Assembly: GCA_001584585.1 (NCBI GenBank)
Contig: LSYV01000003.1
Location: forward strand, 2,561,703 to 2,625,702
DNA: 64,000 nucleotides
Reading direction: 5' to 3'
DNA from: Gonium pectorale
Taxonomy: Eukaryota > Chlorophyta > Chlorophyceae > Chlamydomonadales > Volvocaceae
In this document: piece by piece, positions 25,354 through 37,223 of the stretch
Layout: every line of letters begins with the position of its first letter
How positions within the stretch are numbered: the first letter of the stretch is position 1
Notes under the pieces: generated by a model
Databases searched by the model: none
What the model was told of the DNA's origin: nothing
What the model saw: the letters and a program-made list of their open reading frames with translations, nothing else
Program-made: the position numbers and the translations under genes

Positions 25354-28300
25354 CTAGGACCACTCCGAGAGAAGGCTGTGCTTGCTGTTGGTCTTATCCA
25401 TGCACGCGGCACGCGAGGTCACGTTCGCCGTGAGGTCCTTGATGGTGGCTGGCGAGCTCGCCACTAGCGAAGGCTTGGACGGGATGCGGCTTTTCAAGCC
25501 AGCAGTAGAGCACCGCGGCGAGCCGGGCGCAGTTGAGGGTCCGAGGGCCTGGACTGCTGGCGGCAATGGTGTTGTGTTCTCGCCGCCTGCCGACGAAGGT
25601 ACAGTCCGTACGCGTGGGCTTCGGGGGAGAGCCTGGACAGCGGAGTTGATCGTCAACGGGAAGAAGCAAAGCAGACTTAAAGCAAAGTTGAGCCGCAGGC
25701 AAAGGCAAGCCAAACAAGGGCGATGGGGTCACGCACGCTTGGTAGCGCAAGCATGCTAGGCAGACCACGGACGACTCTTGGACTATCTAGCAATTTCGCA
25801 CCGCAGAGCTTGTGAACAGCTCCGGGTGCTCGGCGTGACAGCGGGCAACAAGCTTGTCCTCCGGCGGGCACCGCAGCTCCTGAACTGCTGAAGCACTAGG
25901 CTCATGCAGCTCCCGCTGCTCCGGCAGCGGGTTGCGCAACTGGACGCCAAAGCGCTCCCGGACCAGCGCGTCTGCCGCGGACACGAGCGTCCCCATGCCC
26001 TCCACTTGGTCCTGGCACGTAGCTGCGCATGAGGAAAGCAGAGCGGACAAGGAGCGGCATCGGGGACTGTTGCCCTTCACAACGTGGATCACGAGCCACG
26101 AGTGGAGGTGCAGGCATGGTGCAAAAAATGGCAATTCAACTTCACAATGTTTTGTGCTTCCTTGTCGCGACCATGCCATATAAGTGGAACGCTGCCCTTG
26201 TGCAAAAAGGGCTTGCTCGGCGCAAACACACCCATCATTCCTGGCAACGCATACCCGTCATGCTCGCGGAAAGTGATGAGCACATGGCCATGGCATCCTC
26301 CGCTGTCTTGGTGTCGCCAGCTGCACTAGCTTTGAGGGTCTCCTTTAACTCGCTCAGCCCTTGTTGCGTGAACGACTCCGCCTCGCGCGTGTCCGCAACA
26401 CATGTGCGGATCGTTGCCTGGATAGCCGCCGTGCCCTCATTGCAGCCCCGTTCCACATTCTGCGTCCCAGTCAAGCCAGAGTTAGCGGAACCATCCGTCC
26501 GAACTCGCCCTGTAGCATCTTCTTCCTCACCTTGCTGAACTCCTGTACTGCGCTGGTTGTGCCCGCGAGTGACGTGGCCACCTCAGCATGCACGGCCCGA
26601 GCCTGCCCAGTTAGACTGCGCAGGTTGGAGCCATGCCTTGTGGAGTAATTTTCCGTATGCAGCTGCAGGGCCTTGATGCTGTCACACAGGGAAGACTCAG
26701 CCGCCTGCGCATTTGGCAGCAGTCCGAAGTCACCAGACCGCTAGTCGCAAGCGTTCCGCTTGGGAGCTTTTGAGGGCCCGTCATAGGCTCGGGGGTTATG
26801 AGGGCTTTCCAGTCGTCCGGGAAGGCGGCTGCCATTGCAATGGAACCGCTCGCGGGTGCACACGCTTGTGGGGCCAGTCCGAGTTCACATACGTACACTC
26901 GCCTGTGCGTCCTGCGTGCCTGCTGTTGACGCCTGGGCAATCTGGCTGAGACGCCCTTTGACCACCTCGTTGCCCTGCTGCACACGCCGTTGTAGCACCT
27001 CCACTCCCCGTGCCACCTGGGAGGCACGGTCTTTGGCGAACGCTTGGAGCATCTCCGCAATCTTGGCCGCGAGCAGGGTCTGCTCGCGCTCAAGCTCGTC
27101 ATGGCATTGAGCGATGAACCCGCCAAACTCGTTGTTAAGCTCAGCGGTATGGCAGTCAACATCGCGCTGGCCTTCGCATGCCGTCTCACGAACACCGTTG
27201 AAGCCCTGAGACAAGCGCCCAATGTTGGACTTGAGGCTGTCGCGGGCGCTCGCAGCCAGGGCCGCCTGCTCCTGCGCGAACGACAGAAGCTGCTGCGTCT
27301 GCTCGTCCATGCAGAGCGCCAGCGCCTCAACGGCAGATCGTGTCGCCGCGTCAAGCCTCTGGGCTGCGGCCATCGCATCTGCCGAGTGCGTCGCAACAGC
27401 GTTGCTGGCACCCTGGAGGACTGAGGCTGCGGCCGAGTCGGCCTCCTGCGCTCGCTGCTGTACGGTGGAGAGCATGGAGGTGATCGTTGTCTGCATGTTG
27501 TCAGTGCGCGCCGTAAGCTGCCGCAGGTCCTGCTCCTTTTGGGCTTTGAAGGCCAGGAGCGACGCGCTCATATCCTGAAGCTGCTGGCGCTGCTTGTCCA
27601 CCGCCGATGTTAGCGACGAAGACAGGCTCTCCAGGCGGGCCTGACATAATTGAAACCAGCACGCACCCGATTAGTTGCGGCGCCCAGTACTCTTAAGGAT
27701 GCTTGAAGATGCGACATGAATGTGACAAATGATTCCAAGCCCATAGCGCAATATGATACCTGTAGCACCCGGTGCACAACGGCATAATTCATTCACGGCA
27801 GACTGCGCCCTTGATAACCCACCCGGGTAAGTTGCTGAGTCCGCCTCATGGCGTCACGGTCGCCTCCGTGCATGCCCGAAAGCTCTGTCATAGAAGTGAA
27901 GAGCTCGCGAATGTCGCGGATGGCTGCCTCCAGCTCAAGCCGCAAGGCCTCCGCATGCTCCGCAATGTCTTCTTCGGCCTGGCGGTGCGCGGCGATCACA
28001 AACTGGCGCTCATGAATCGTACGGCTTGCCTCCTGTAGCCTGGACTCCATGTACTCAATGTCCGTCTTCAAGCCCGCAGCCTTTTCCTGCACGTCCAGAC
28101 CCGGAAAGAGGGATAATGGTGCTTATAGGACATATGAAGAGCTGACCAATTGGGCGCCTCAACGGTCGGAACTTTCCCTAGAATGTACAAGCTTCAAGCC
28201 GGTGACCCAACCTTCGGCTCATCACTACATGCTGACTACGTCTGGTAGGACCTAAGCCAATTCACCAATGCAGCGAATGTCACAGTGTCGGCGATCGTAC

Positions 28301-30739
28301 TTGTAGGGCCACCTGCATACGTACGACATGAAACGCACCTCCAGCTGCTTGATTGTCCGCTCGGACTCCACCTTTTGCTTCTCGAGCTGTTGCTCAAACT
28401 CCTCCCTCTCCAGCTTCATCTCTTCGCGCAGCGCCTTGACCTGGTCGCGGAGCTGCACGCGCTCCAGCTCGTCCTGAGGGATTGAAGAGATGTGCAAGGA
28501 ATGTGTGGCGGTCGTGGCTTGGTCGTAAGCAGTGGCCATTCCCGTCCCGAGGCAGGCAAGGGGCGCCACAGCTTACTTCATGCACATGCCCTAAGCCCTG
28601 AATCCCATAACGAGTTTACAGCCTGACGCCTGGCCAAAGCTTTACGAGTCATGTATCAAAGATCGTAGCACGTCGCTGTTAGCGTTCACAAGAGCGTACT
28701 GAAACTTCGTAGTAGGCGGGACTTAAGTATGCATCATGGCGAAAGCACTCAATCTTCAGCCTTGTCGAAGTCTGGCGAAGTGACACGGCAAGCATGCTTG
28801 ACGCAACAACGCCCGAAACCCGCCGCAGTCACCTGCTGGTACCTCTCCGTTGGGACGTAGACGCCGTTCCTCTCGCGCTGAGCCACAAGCTCCTGGCGGA
28901 GCTTCTCCATCTCCGATGACATCTCCTTAATCATGGCCGTCTTTGAGATCTTTTGGTTAACCTCCGGTCGGTTGCGGATGTTCTTGGCCCTGTACACGGT
29001 TTCCGTCAGATGTGATGGACGACCCCGTTAATCCAGAGCATGGAGTGCATTGAACAGGGTGACTATGCAGAAGTGACCGCCAGGGCGCACCTGTGCGCGT
29101 AGTCCAGCGTACTGATCGTCTCCTCTTGGCAGTGAACAGTAGGTGCAATGGTGGCAATGATGCATGTCTTGGTTTTGCCTCCCAGCGACTCGCGCAGAAG
29201 GCGGGTCAGCTTGGAGTCCCGGTATGGCACGTGGCCCGAGTGCTCCACGAGTGCCGTGATCACACGGCCGAGTGTAAGGAGGGACTGGTTAATGGACCCA
29301 GCCTCGCGCGCGCGGCCATCTTTGGCGCCAGAGCGGGAGATGTTCTCGCTACCAGCGAGATCCACCAGGTTCAGCTTCCCAACCTGAAAGGATGAGAATT
29401 CTTGCCCGTGAGTGTTGGTGTGGTGGAGAGAGCCGCAAGGATAACTTGTTCCGGAGGGAATGTTCTGTGCTACTAGAATGAGTTCACCTGCGGGAGCCTT
29501 CACAAAGGCAAATACCTGCCCTTCATCACCCTCTCCTCTGCCCGACAAGCCGAGGCTTGCTCCCCAGAGCCCATCCCCTCCCTCCTAGCTCACCTTCACC
29601 ACGTCCTCGCCCTCAGGCGTCACCTCCCGCATATGGATAGTGATGGAGAAGACCGAGTGGCTGCGGCTAGAACGCTTGTTTAGCAAGGTCTCCGCGGTGC
29701 GGCGCTTGGCCGTCCCACGGTCCAGCACCTTATTCATGAGCACAAGCAAGGTGGTTTCAGGTCCTGACTCAACAGGGCGCGCTGAAAGGGAATCTTCGTT
29801 GTATGCAGTGCCGAGGCGCACGCTAGGGTAAGCCTTCGCAATACAGTATGTGCATGCCGCAAGCACAGCACAGACCAGGATTGCCAAAGCAGAAAGGAGC
29901 ACAGGGAGCACAGCGCGAACAGAATGATAGCACGCCGCTTCTGCCCTAGCCGCCTTGGTGTATGGTACCGATGAACGAGTACAACGACGTAGCAGGGCCC
30001 CCAACCCTGAAACACCTGAAATCCGCACCTGGTAGATCTCCGTGGCGCTCTTCACCACCACCTCCTCCAACCCCTGCGCAACAACGCCATTGCGGTCCTC
30101 CAGGAGCCGCAGCCGCTTGCTGTCGTCCTTCACATCGTCGAAGGACAACAGGTCAGTGAGCTCCTCGTTGTATAGCTCCAAGAACGTGACCTTCACGGTG
30201 GAGTCGGTGTTGTTCGCCTCAATGTGGTCGAAGATCTGCTTAATGGAGCGGGGGATGACCCCCGCCTCGGCCGACAGGCTCTTGCCGTCGTCACTGCGGC
30301 GCGGGCCGCCCTCCATGGTATAGGTTTTACCCGTGCCGGTCTGCCCGTACGCGAAAATGGTGCAGTTGAATCCCTCCATCACTTCCTGGACAATTGGGAT
30401 GATTGCCTGCTTGTAGAGCTTCTCCTGGCCCGCATCGCTGCTGAAGACCTTGTCGAACCGGAACGTCCTGCTCATCTGCTTGCCGCCCACGTTCTGGTAG
30501 AGGGTGACCTCGCGCATCACCTCGTTACAGGATATAACCTGAGGCGCTCGCTCGGCAATCTCCTTGTCGCTCATAGGTCTGCGGCAGCAGAGGCCGGTGA
30601 GCTGCCGATGAGCTCCGACGCTAGCAGCGTCCACTTGGAAGATTCAAGCATACCTGCATCTGAGCAGCACTTGGACGTTAACTCCCTCATTTTCGCCACC
30701 GGGCCCGGGCCCGGGCTTGGCTGAGGGCGCCTCCGCCAT
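25354..30739 (-). CDS. Kinesin-5 (BimC/Eg5-type) mitotic motor
   Basis: Twelve exons join in phase: 30739-30654, 30578-30029, 29767-29594, 29383-29091, 28989-28833, 28473-28339, 28086-27823, 27640-26903, 26704-26531, 26459-26255, 26022-25802 and 25632-25354, giving about 1,091 residues, normal for the family. Kinesin-5 forms bipolar tetramers that slide antiparallel microtubules apart in the spindle. The motor shows [12 protein letters not shown], the P-loop [15 protein letters not shown] (about 106-120), switch I SSRSHSVF, switch [25 protein letters not shown] and the kinesin-5 neck [16 protein letters not shown] with [13 protein letters not shown] long coiled coil rich in Gln/Glu/Ala follows. 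The tail is Ser/Pro-rich, and I find no clear BimC box. The intron after 26903 appears to use a GC donor. The acceptor of the third exon (29767) is the least certain. An ATG further upstream (30883) is also in frame, but MAEAPSAK is the more natural start. Confidence 0.94.
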
Positions 30740-31273
30740 TTCAGCGAGGGCCCCGTCAACGCGCACTCGTCTCTGTGCAGCCCCGCCAGGAGACGGACAG
30801 CAAACGTTGTTTTTGGAAGCTATTGTATAAGGCGACGGCCAGCTGCAAGCAGCCGGTTCAAAGCCGAAGCTGTCTGAGACCAAATCTGTCTAAACGCACA
30901 GTGATCAGAATCAGCGTGAAGTGTCCCAATGAACAACACGTGCAGTGGGTTGAACATTTCTCCAACTGTGTCTAGGTTAGAGGGTGGAGCTGGATCCGTC
31001 GTATTTCCTCGCGTTGCGTCTCATTAGGGTAGGTATTACATTGTTTTGAGGATGAATTGAATCACGTCTGAAGTCCTGGAACTCAGAGTTGCCTGCTGCC
31101 CCTGCCTTCAAAGTAGCACGGTTGCGCCCCGCTGTTGCGCACCTATAGACTACTTACGGAGTTTGTGCATGCTATGGTATTCCTGGAGATATGCGTGTAT
31201 CGCTGGGGAGTAACCGAAACGGCTGCAGACCCACGGACCGCCTCGCCGCGGGGTCCACTGCAACTGTGTGTCT

Positions 31274-31402
31274 AAAAAAAGAGAAACCTGCATAGAAAGA
31301 GGGAGCCCGCCTCTACGGCCATACATGCCCGAAGGCGCGACGTTTCCAATAGGGCGGGCGGGTACAGAGCAAGACATGTGACGTTCGTCCCGTCCCGCGT
31401 GT
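31274..31402 (-). repeat. Dispersed ~100-bp repeat, copy 2
   Basis: This copy runs from AAAAAAGAGAAACCTGCA through CCGAAGGCGCGACGTTTCC to GACATGTGACGTTCGTCCCG, and matches 55559-55666 almost base for base, with only a few differences. It lies in the reverse orientation of the copies at 541 and 55834. The high identity between copies 24 kb apart suggests recent spread or ongoing gene conversion. Confidence 0.85.
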
Positions 31403-31548
31403 CTCCGCGCCTACCTCGGTTTGCATCCCGCCTGCCCATTCTTGAGGCTGCGATTCCTGTGGCGACTTCTACTCATAATGCAAGAACCGCGGGTCAGTGC
31501 GGGCGCAATGCCAGTATTGGAACGATGATACATGGAACCCCAAGCAGC

Positions 31549-31606
31549 TGACCAGGTGTCTACCCATGTTGTGTCTATCATTTTTCGGTGCGATCAACAA
31601 TCCCGC
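31549..31606 (+). repeat. Local repeat pair, member 1 (with 33421-33470)
   Basis: Both members begin GACCAGGTG, continue with CCCATGTTG and a pyrimidine-rich piece ending TTCGGTGC, and then run into similar CAACAAT- or CATCCAA-type sequence. They differ by several substitutions and small indels, so the duplication is not recent. Confidence 0.6.
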
Positions 31607-32286
31607 AGTGCTCAACAATGCCGTCGTTGAACCCTTCTCCAATCGTTTCTAGGTCAGGGGAACCCACGGCTCGTCGTGCGGACGGTGTCGTGCTGTACTA
31701 CGTGCAGTGATATGGGCAGAAAGTGGCAACAGGACAACAATCTCGTCACGGAACTGCGGTGTGAGGATTCAATCAAACCTGAGGTCCAAATACTGCTCAA
31801 TACGTGTTACAAGATACCCATGGACAGGGTCCGGAAAGCCTGGGCGGCCAAAACCACAAGCGCACTGCTGTCGATAACCAGATGCAAGCTACTCTCGATA
31901 TCCTCGAGCGATAACGTATGAGGTAGGTCAAGGTGCTCTAGTGACACGATGGCCAGGCCCCAACGGTGGTAGGCGCACCGGTGGGGTCTAACCTAGCGCT
32001 CCCGTGTTATGCTATAAACCTCGTCGAATAGTCGCACAGCCGATACTCTCTACAGCAGCAGTGCCCGGACCTGCGGCGTCACGCAGGTCCGCGGCCTAAG
32101 CGCACTCCAAAACAGGCATAAGGCCTCCACACAATCATCTCGACAGCGCTGCGACAGCGGTTCCCAGCGCGTCACAACGGCACACGACTCCAAGATATAC
32201 TAAAGCCGACTCACGGCGAGGCAGATACGGGAAGATGCAAAGCACGCTAACTACCAACACGGCGTGCCAACCCAAGGGCAACCCGA

Positions 32287-32427
32287 TGGGCTAACACAAC
32301 CCTCGGAACGTACTACGTCACGGGACTTAATACGTCCCGACAATGGAAGGTGGAGAGGGACGCCGACGGCAGGGCCCTTGTGTGGGACGCCAACGGCGAG
32401 CGCAGCACCGCAGCCAAGTGCCGCAAT

Positions 32428-32459
<32 letters not shown>

Positions 32460-32694
32460 GGCGGCAGAGCAACGTGCGAAGGAGAGGAATGGGAAGGAGG
32501 CGCTTGTCGTGCGCTTCAAGTGCGTGGACTGCAAGCGCATCTGGATGACCGAGGCGAAGCCCTGCGGCAGAGGCAAGATTTCCATACAACTGTACTGCGC
32601 GAAGGGAAAGGGTGGCTGCGGGAAGACACAGACCGTGCCCCGGAGCAAGCTTGAGCAGCTACGGGGAGGCTCATGTGCGTTCCTTGGCAATTAG
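32287..32694 (+). CDS. Zinc-ribbon-like ORF (3CxxC-like spacing), possibly one exon or a relic
   Basis: An open frame ending at a stop at 32692-32694 encodes about 135 residues and has no ATG near its beginning, so it may be an internal or terminal exon. The N-terminal half reads plausibly as protein (TYYVTGLNTSRQWKVERDAD) and is followed by an (Ala-Ser) repeat encoded by a GTCGGC microsatellite. The C-terminal half has FKCVDCKRIWMTEAK, then about 20 residues later YCAKGKGGCGK, a metal-binding pattern like the 3CxxC zinc finger. The last ~80 bases recur in degenerate form at 32938-33046. The family assignment is tentative. It could be a host gene exon or part of a mobile element. Confidence 0.4.
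32427..32456. repeat. 6-bp microsatellite in coding frame
   Basis: The unit GTCGGC repeats about four times and encodes alternating Ala-Ser in the zinc-ribbon-like ORF. Confidence 0.8.
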
Positions 32695-32937
32695 TGCCTG
32701 CGCAGTGCAGGCCAACCAGTTCCGCGAGCTTGTCCCTGACTGTGCGGCAGTGCTAGGACGGCTAGGACAAGCCTGTGGCTGAGCAATGCGCCAGTGCCCG
32801 GTACGCCCGGTGTGCTCAACAATCCCGTCGCGTCGGAGCCTCCCCGAACGCCGTCGACGTCATCCACGCCGCGGTGTTACATGTTTGGAGGAAGTAGGGA
32901 TGATGTAACCAGCATGAAGGTGCGGGAAGATACGGCC

Positions 32938-33046
32938 ATGCCCCGAAGCAAGCTTGCGCGTCTACATTACGCTACCTGTAACCTGTCTACATGACGCTCG
33001 TATGAGTTGTTTGGCGACTAGTGCCTGCGCAGTGCAGGCCAGCAGT
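32938..33046 (+). pseudogene. Degenerate duplicate of the 3' end of the zinc-ribbon-like ORF
   Basis: The sequence starting ATGCCCCGAAGCAAGCTTG copies the part of the ORF around 32636 (GTGCCCCGGAGCAAGCTTG). After an inserted piece it continues into a stretch matching 32690-32715 almost exactly (TAGTGCCTGCGCAGTGCAGG). The reading frame is lost. The copy lies about 300 bases downstream of the original in the same orientation. Confidence 0.65.
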
Positions 33047-34038
33047 GCATTGGGGGCGGTGTAGGTTGGGGTGGGGCGGAGCTGGTAACCAAAAGTATGA
33101 ATGCTCCCTGGGAAACATTTACGACGGCTGTGCGAAGCTGGGGAGTGCTGGCATGGGAACCCGCAACTAAAACCCCTGTCGCAAGCCGAAGGGCTGCAGC
33201 GAGCAGGGCCCTCAGATGTTGCCTCGGCGGCCCGAGGGCAGGTACCTGGCGAAGGGGGGGAGTGGGACCGCAGGGGCGCGTGCGCTCAGGAAGTGCGTGC
33301 GTGCGTGGCGGCTGCGGTACGACAACTAACCGGCTCGTCGTACAAACGTACGGCAACAACATATGCATGTGCACGTAGACGACATTAGGCACGCGGCGCC
33401 TTGGGGGGGGAGACGGTGCTGACCAGGTGCTGTGTACCCATGTTGCTATCCTTCTTCGGTGCATCATCCAAATGCCTACAAGTGCAAGCTGCGACACATA
33501 ACATGGTGCTCGAGGGCCCATCCCTCCTTGAAGACCGTATACGGTAGTAACGATACTGACAACAGCGACAGGCGCTTCTGCTTCCTGCAGGTCTCCCACC
33601 TCACAACCACAGTCCATTCGATCAGCGCAATCCAGAAGGTCACCACATCTTTAGGGTTGCACCATCAGTAGCACGCCGTGTCATGTTCCAATTATGCGCA
33701 TAAGGAATAGATATGCGGACAGATACTGTGTCTCCTTGGATAAAAAGGAGGGCACGCGCCTGCGCCTGCAGTATCCACACCACGCATCCACCTTCTCGGA
33801 GCTCTAGTAACAGTGACCCGTCATGTTCCATGGTGGACCGCGCTATCAGGTCCAACGCTACCGTGCGTCCCCATAAAAGCGATTTCATGCAACGCATGCA
33901 GTCAGAATACACGCCCCTAACGGCACTTAGTTTATGGGGGTTCCCCATCTGTGATCCACGACACGCACTCCCTACACATGAGTTCGAAGTGTCATACAAG
34001 TGCTACTTCAACTGCATCAACGAATTGTTGCCGTAAGG
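33047..34038. other. Spacer with repeat remnants
   Basis: It contains the second member of a local repeat pair (33421-33470) and no open frame with recognisable content. The right part is the 3' flank of the minus-strand kinase-like gene. Confidence 0.4.
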
Positions 34039-36661
34039 TCATTTTTCTGATGGCGCATCTAGATAGGTGCCGCCCTCGTAGCTTCCAGGGTCCGGGTACG
34101 GGCGAAGCCATTCACCACCGTTCATTGGGTCGCCATACGGCAACTCGACTTTGTTAGGCCAGTCATGGCCGCATATGATCTCGCCCTTTGCAGTGACATT
34201 AAGGCTGCAACAGGGCTGCGCTTGTCGGTATGATTTGGGCTTGAAGCTCCGTGGGTGGCCGTATCGTAGCGTCCACTCGAAGCCTTTGTTGATCAAATCT
34301 GCGTTGCACACGAAGCTACGTTACAGGAATGCGCGAACAAGTACGCAAGGGACGCGTTTCATTACCGGAGGCCCGCTGCTGCAAGACTTCTGCACTGGAG
34401 AGGTAAGGGAAGCCGTACTCCAGCTGCACTTCCTTTGGAGTCATCCGACTGAGCTTGGTCAGGCACTGACGGAGCTTAGGATCATAGTCCGTGCCGATCT
34501 TGCCGCCGGGGACGTAACAGCGGTAGTCTAGAACAACCATCGGATTCAATGATCTTCGAGGCTTCGCATCTCGGGCCTTGAAGACCACATTGCCTCCCCA
34601 CCTGCAGGGGCCGGGGGTGAAGAACAGCACTGACCAGTCAGCCAATAAGGTCGACATAGCGTTCCAGGCACTGCACACCGCCGGGAGCTCACAGCGAACC
34701 CCACAGGTACATCGATTCCATGGCAGCTCTCAGAACCTCATGCGCTCACCGCAAGATCATGTTCTTTTGAGTGCCCGGCAGCAGAATGGAGTCCATGGCG
34801 CAGTTCACCCAGCTGAATTGCAGAGCCTGTAGGTTATCGATTAGCTTGAGCTCCCCGCTCTCAGTTAGGAAGACGTTCTGAGCATGGCGGTCACACTGGC
34901 TTGTGAGCAGCTCATACAGCGCCGCGCGGACCACGCGAGTCTTGTTGAGGCGCTGGCCCATCATCGCCGAAATGTTGTCCGTAACATAGCCCTTGGCTCG
35001 CTTGTACGACAGCTGGTTGAGCGATGTCCCCTCAGCGCGCTCCATCCAAAGCCCATCCCACCAGACGTGCAGGCCATGACCGGGCAGCACGGCATTTACA
35101 CGGCCGGGCCAGACCTGGGGCCGGGGAAGCACGCAAGAAACTGAGTTGTAACGGCTGCCTACGGCTTAGCGACCGGAGCCTCGCGGCGGTCCCTGAGCAA
35201 TCCACACAAAGCTGAATAGTCAGCAAGCAGGTGCAGCTGGATTCCTAAAGCCGGCGGTCAGGGATAATGGAATAGTCTTGCGACCGTGATGACGTGTGCA
35301 CCAGAAACACGAGGCCACGGTGGCAAGAGCATGGCAGCTCATTTTCGATCTTCTGAGGGCATTAGGCGGTCACGCAGGTTGAGCCAGGTTTTCAGCACAG
35401 CGGCTCAACTTGGCCCCGAACGGCGACGACACATTCCAAACTCTACCTTACCATCGAAATGCAATGCCAAGAGCTTCAGCACGCAGCGCATTGCCCGGCC
35501 AGCATTATAACGTGCGCCGGACCATCCGTTCGTACCTTGATGGTCACATCCAGCAGACCGCATTCCTCCATGGCCTTCTGCTGGGCTAGAAGGAACTGCA
35601 CGGCTTTGGCTCCCTCGCCCGTGTTTGAGCAGCGCCACGAGAACGTGCCGTGTACCTTGTCCACCGGCATGCACCACACCTTCAAGACAGCCTTCTTCCC
35701 CGTGGAAGCCGTCTCGGGTAAGTCTACGGAGGACAGTCGCAAGGACGGCAGAGCAGCGATCATGAGGACCTGCTATTGGCTGAAATTGCTGCTTTCATGT
35801 CGGGGGTACCTGGCAGAGCAGCAAAACGATTGAAAGGAACAGTGGAACAAAGACTCCGGCCCTGAGGGTCGTGTCCCTACTGAACAACGCAAGGGAGGGC
35901 CCGTACCGTAAGAAGTTGCAATGGCAAAAAGCCCCAAAAGACTGTGTCTGCAGGGTCCGAAGGCCCAAGCCTTCAAGTGGGAGTTCCTCAGGGTAACACG
36001 CCGACATTCATGTGCAACGTCGGCCCACCTGCAAAGAAGAGCCACTCGGGGGACGCGCCAACCTCCGCCTTCACGTTCTGTCCCAGTACGGTAGTCACAG
36101 CCGACTGCAGGGGTAGGATCTGGGTGTCGCAGCCGTAGCACTCGGTGCAGTTCGGCTTCTTGCTCTTTGCCTCGATCTCGCTCTTTTCAGGCATAATCTT
36201 GAACTTGAAACCCGGGGGTACATACATTTCCTCCACGGCCCTCACAGCCTTGCCAGCCTTGGCGTGCATGCGGCGCGCGGCAATTGCACCGCCGAGCCTC
36301 TCCAGTGGCTCACCAGATGCGGCTACAGCCGCGTCAGCCGTGAAGGACTGGGGGCCATCCTCCTCCCGATGCAAGCCCAAAGCCAGAAGCCGCCGACCGG
36401 GCGGCTTACCAGTGTGGCACTTTTGGCACAGAAAGCATTCATCCACGTGCGGCAGCGGAGCCTGGTACGGAAGGGGGAGCGGTCATGCCTGACCGAGGAA
36501 CAAGCTTGCAACCCGCACTGCGCGGCTGTGGGAGTTGCACCCAGTCGTGTCGTCCACGCCAACTCGCCATCGCCCCTGCCAACGATGGAATTTACCTGCG
36601 CGATTGCAGGCACCAGCAGTGTGCACACGACAAGCAGCGCCGAGCGCCAGCGCCACTGCAT
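34039..36661 (-). CDS. Secretory-pathway protein with PI3/4-kinase-like (Fam20-like) catalytic core
   Basis: Seven exons join in phase: 36661-36596, 36461-36029, 35947-35907, 35769-35536, 35114-34750, 34601-34366 and 34298-34039, encoding about 544 residues. The first exon is a clean signal peptide (MQWRWRSALLVVCTLLVPAI). Cys pairs follow (CFLCQKC, CTECYGC), and the third exon plus the start of the fourth form a hydrophobic run (FWGFLPLQLLTVLMIAAL) that may cross the membrane. The core has WWDGLWMERAEGTSL, a catalytic-loop-like CDRHAQN (about 332-338) and a metal-binding-like LIDN (about 349-352), the layout of PI3/4-kinase, Fam20 and HipA-type atypical kinases. It probably phosphorylates a protein or sugar in the ER or Golgi, but the substrate cannot be read from sequence. 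Joining the fourth and fifth exons directly keeps the frame, but the 420-base gap could hide another exon. The start faces the DUF900 gene across 562 bp. Confidence 0.68.
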
Positions 36662-37223
36662 GGCGTACCCGAGCTACACAAGGGTTCAATGCCGTGGCAT
36701 GTTTCGCATAACTTTCATGGGCTGGTTGTGACAGTCGAGATCAGTGTTTCCAGGGATGAGAGTGTTGCGTGCACAGGTGTGTACGCGGGTCAGCGGCAGG
36801 GCAGCTTTTCCCTAATTCAGGATGTTTGCACTGCACAATGTTGCAGCAGAAATGATGGCTTATTTGCATAGTGCATGTGTGATGACACTACGGTTGCCGT
36901 GAAGACGACAGTTGCCCGAGCAACCATGGGCGAGCAGGCCGAGCACTACGCTGGCAGACAGCAATTCAAAAAACATATGAATGCCGAACTCTTGTACGCG
37001 CCCCCTTGCACCGCGTGCCAATTCCTTATCGCCTGGTCGCGTAGTTAGTGATGAAATCATATGATGTATGACCTACTATAGGACAGTGACCACCTCGTGG
37101 GTGTTCCCCCCGGAACTTCATCAGCATCCCGCCTCCTCGGCTTGAGCTGGGGTGCGTGCTACCTGGAGCTGGGGTGCATGCTCTTCCGGCTGCACACAAG
37201 GTCTCTCCCCTTTCTCAACGGCC
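36662..37223. promoter_or_regulatory. Divergent intergenic region between kinase-like and DUF900 genes
   Basis: These 562 bases separate two oppositely directed start codons. Both promoters should be here. I see no distinctive element; the call rests on gene orientation. Confidence 0.45.

Larger units (their letters stand above)
30740..32286. other. Repeat-rich stretch upstream of kinesin-5
   Basis: No gene is supported. The stretch holds the second copy of the dispersed ~100-bp repeat (31274-31402) and pieces that recur nearby. A segment around TTGAAC..TCTCCAA..TCTAGGT occurs at about 30950-30978 and 31628-31656, and a segment at 31549-31606 recurs at 33421-33470. This suggests remains of mobile elements. 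The kinesin promoter should lie within the first few hundred bases. Confidence 0.5.

Noticed and set aside
25382..25759. 125-codon plus-strand frame
   Set aside because: Lies opposite the last kinesin-5 exon, whose frame connects in phase to eleven others.
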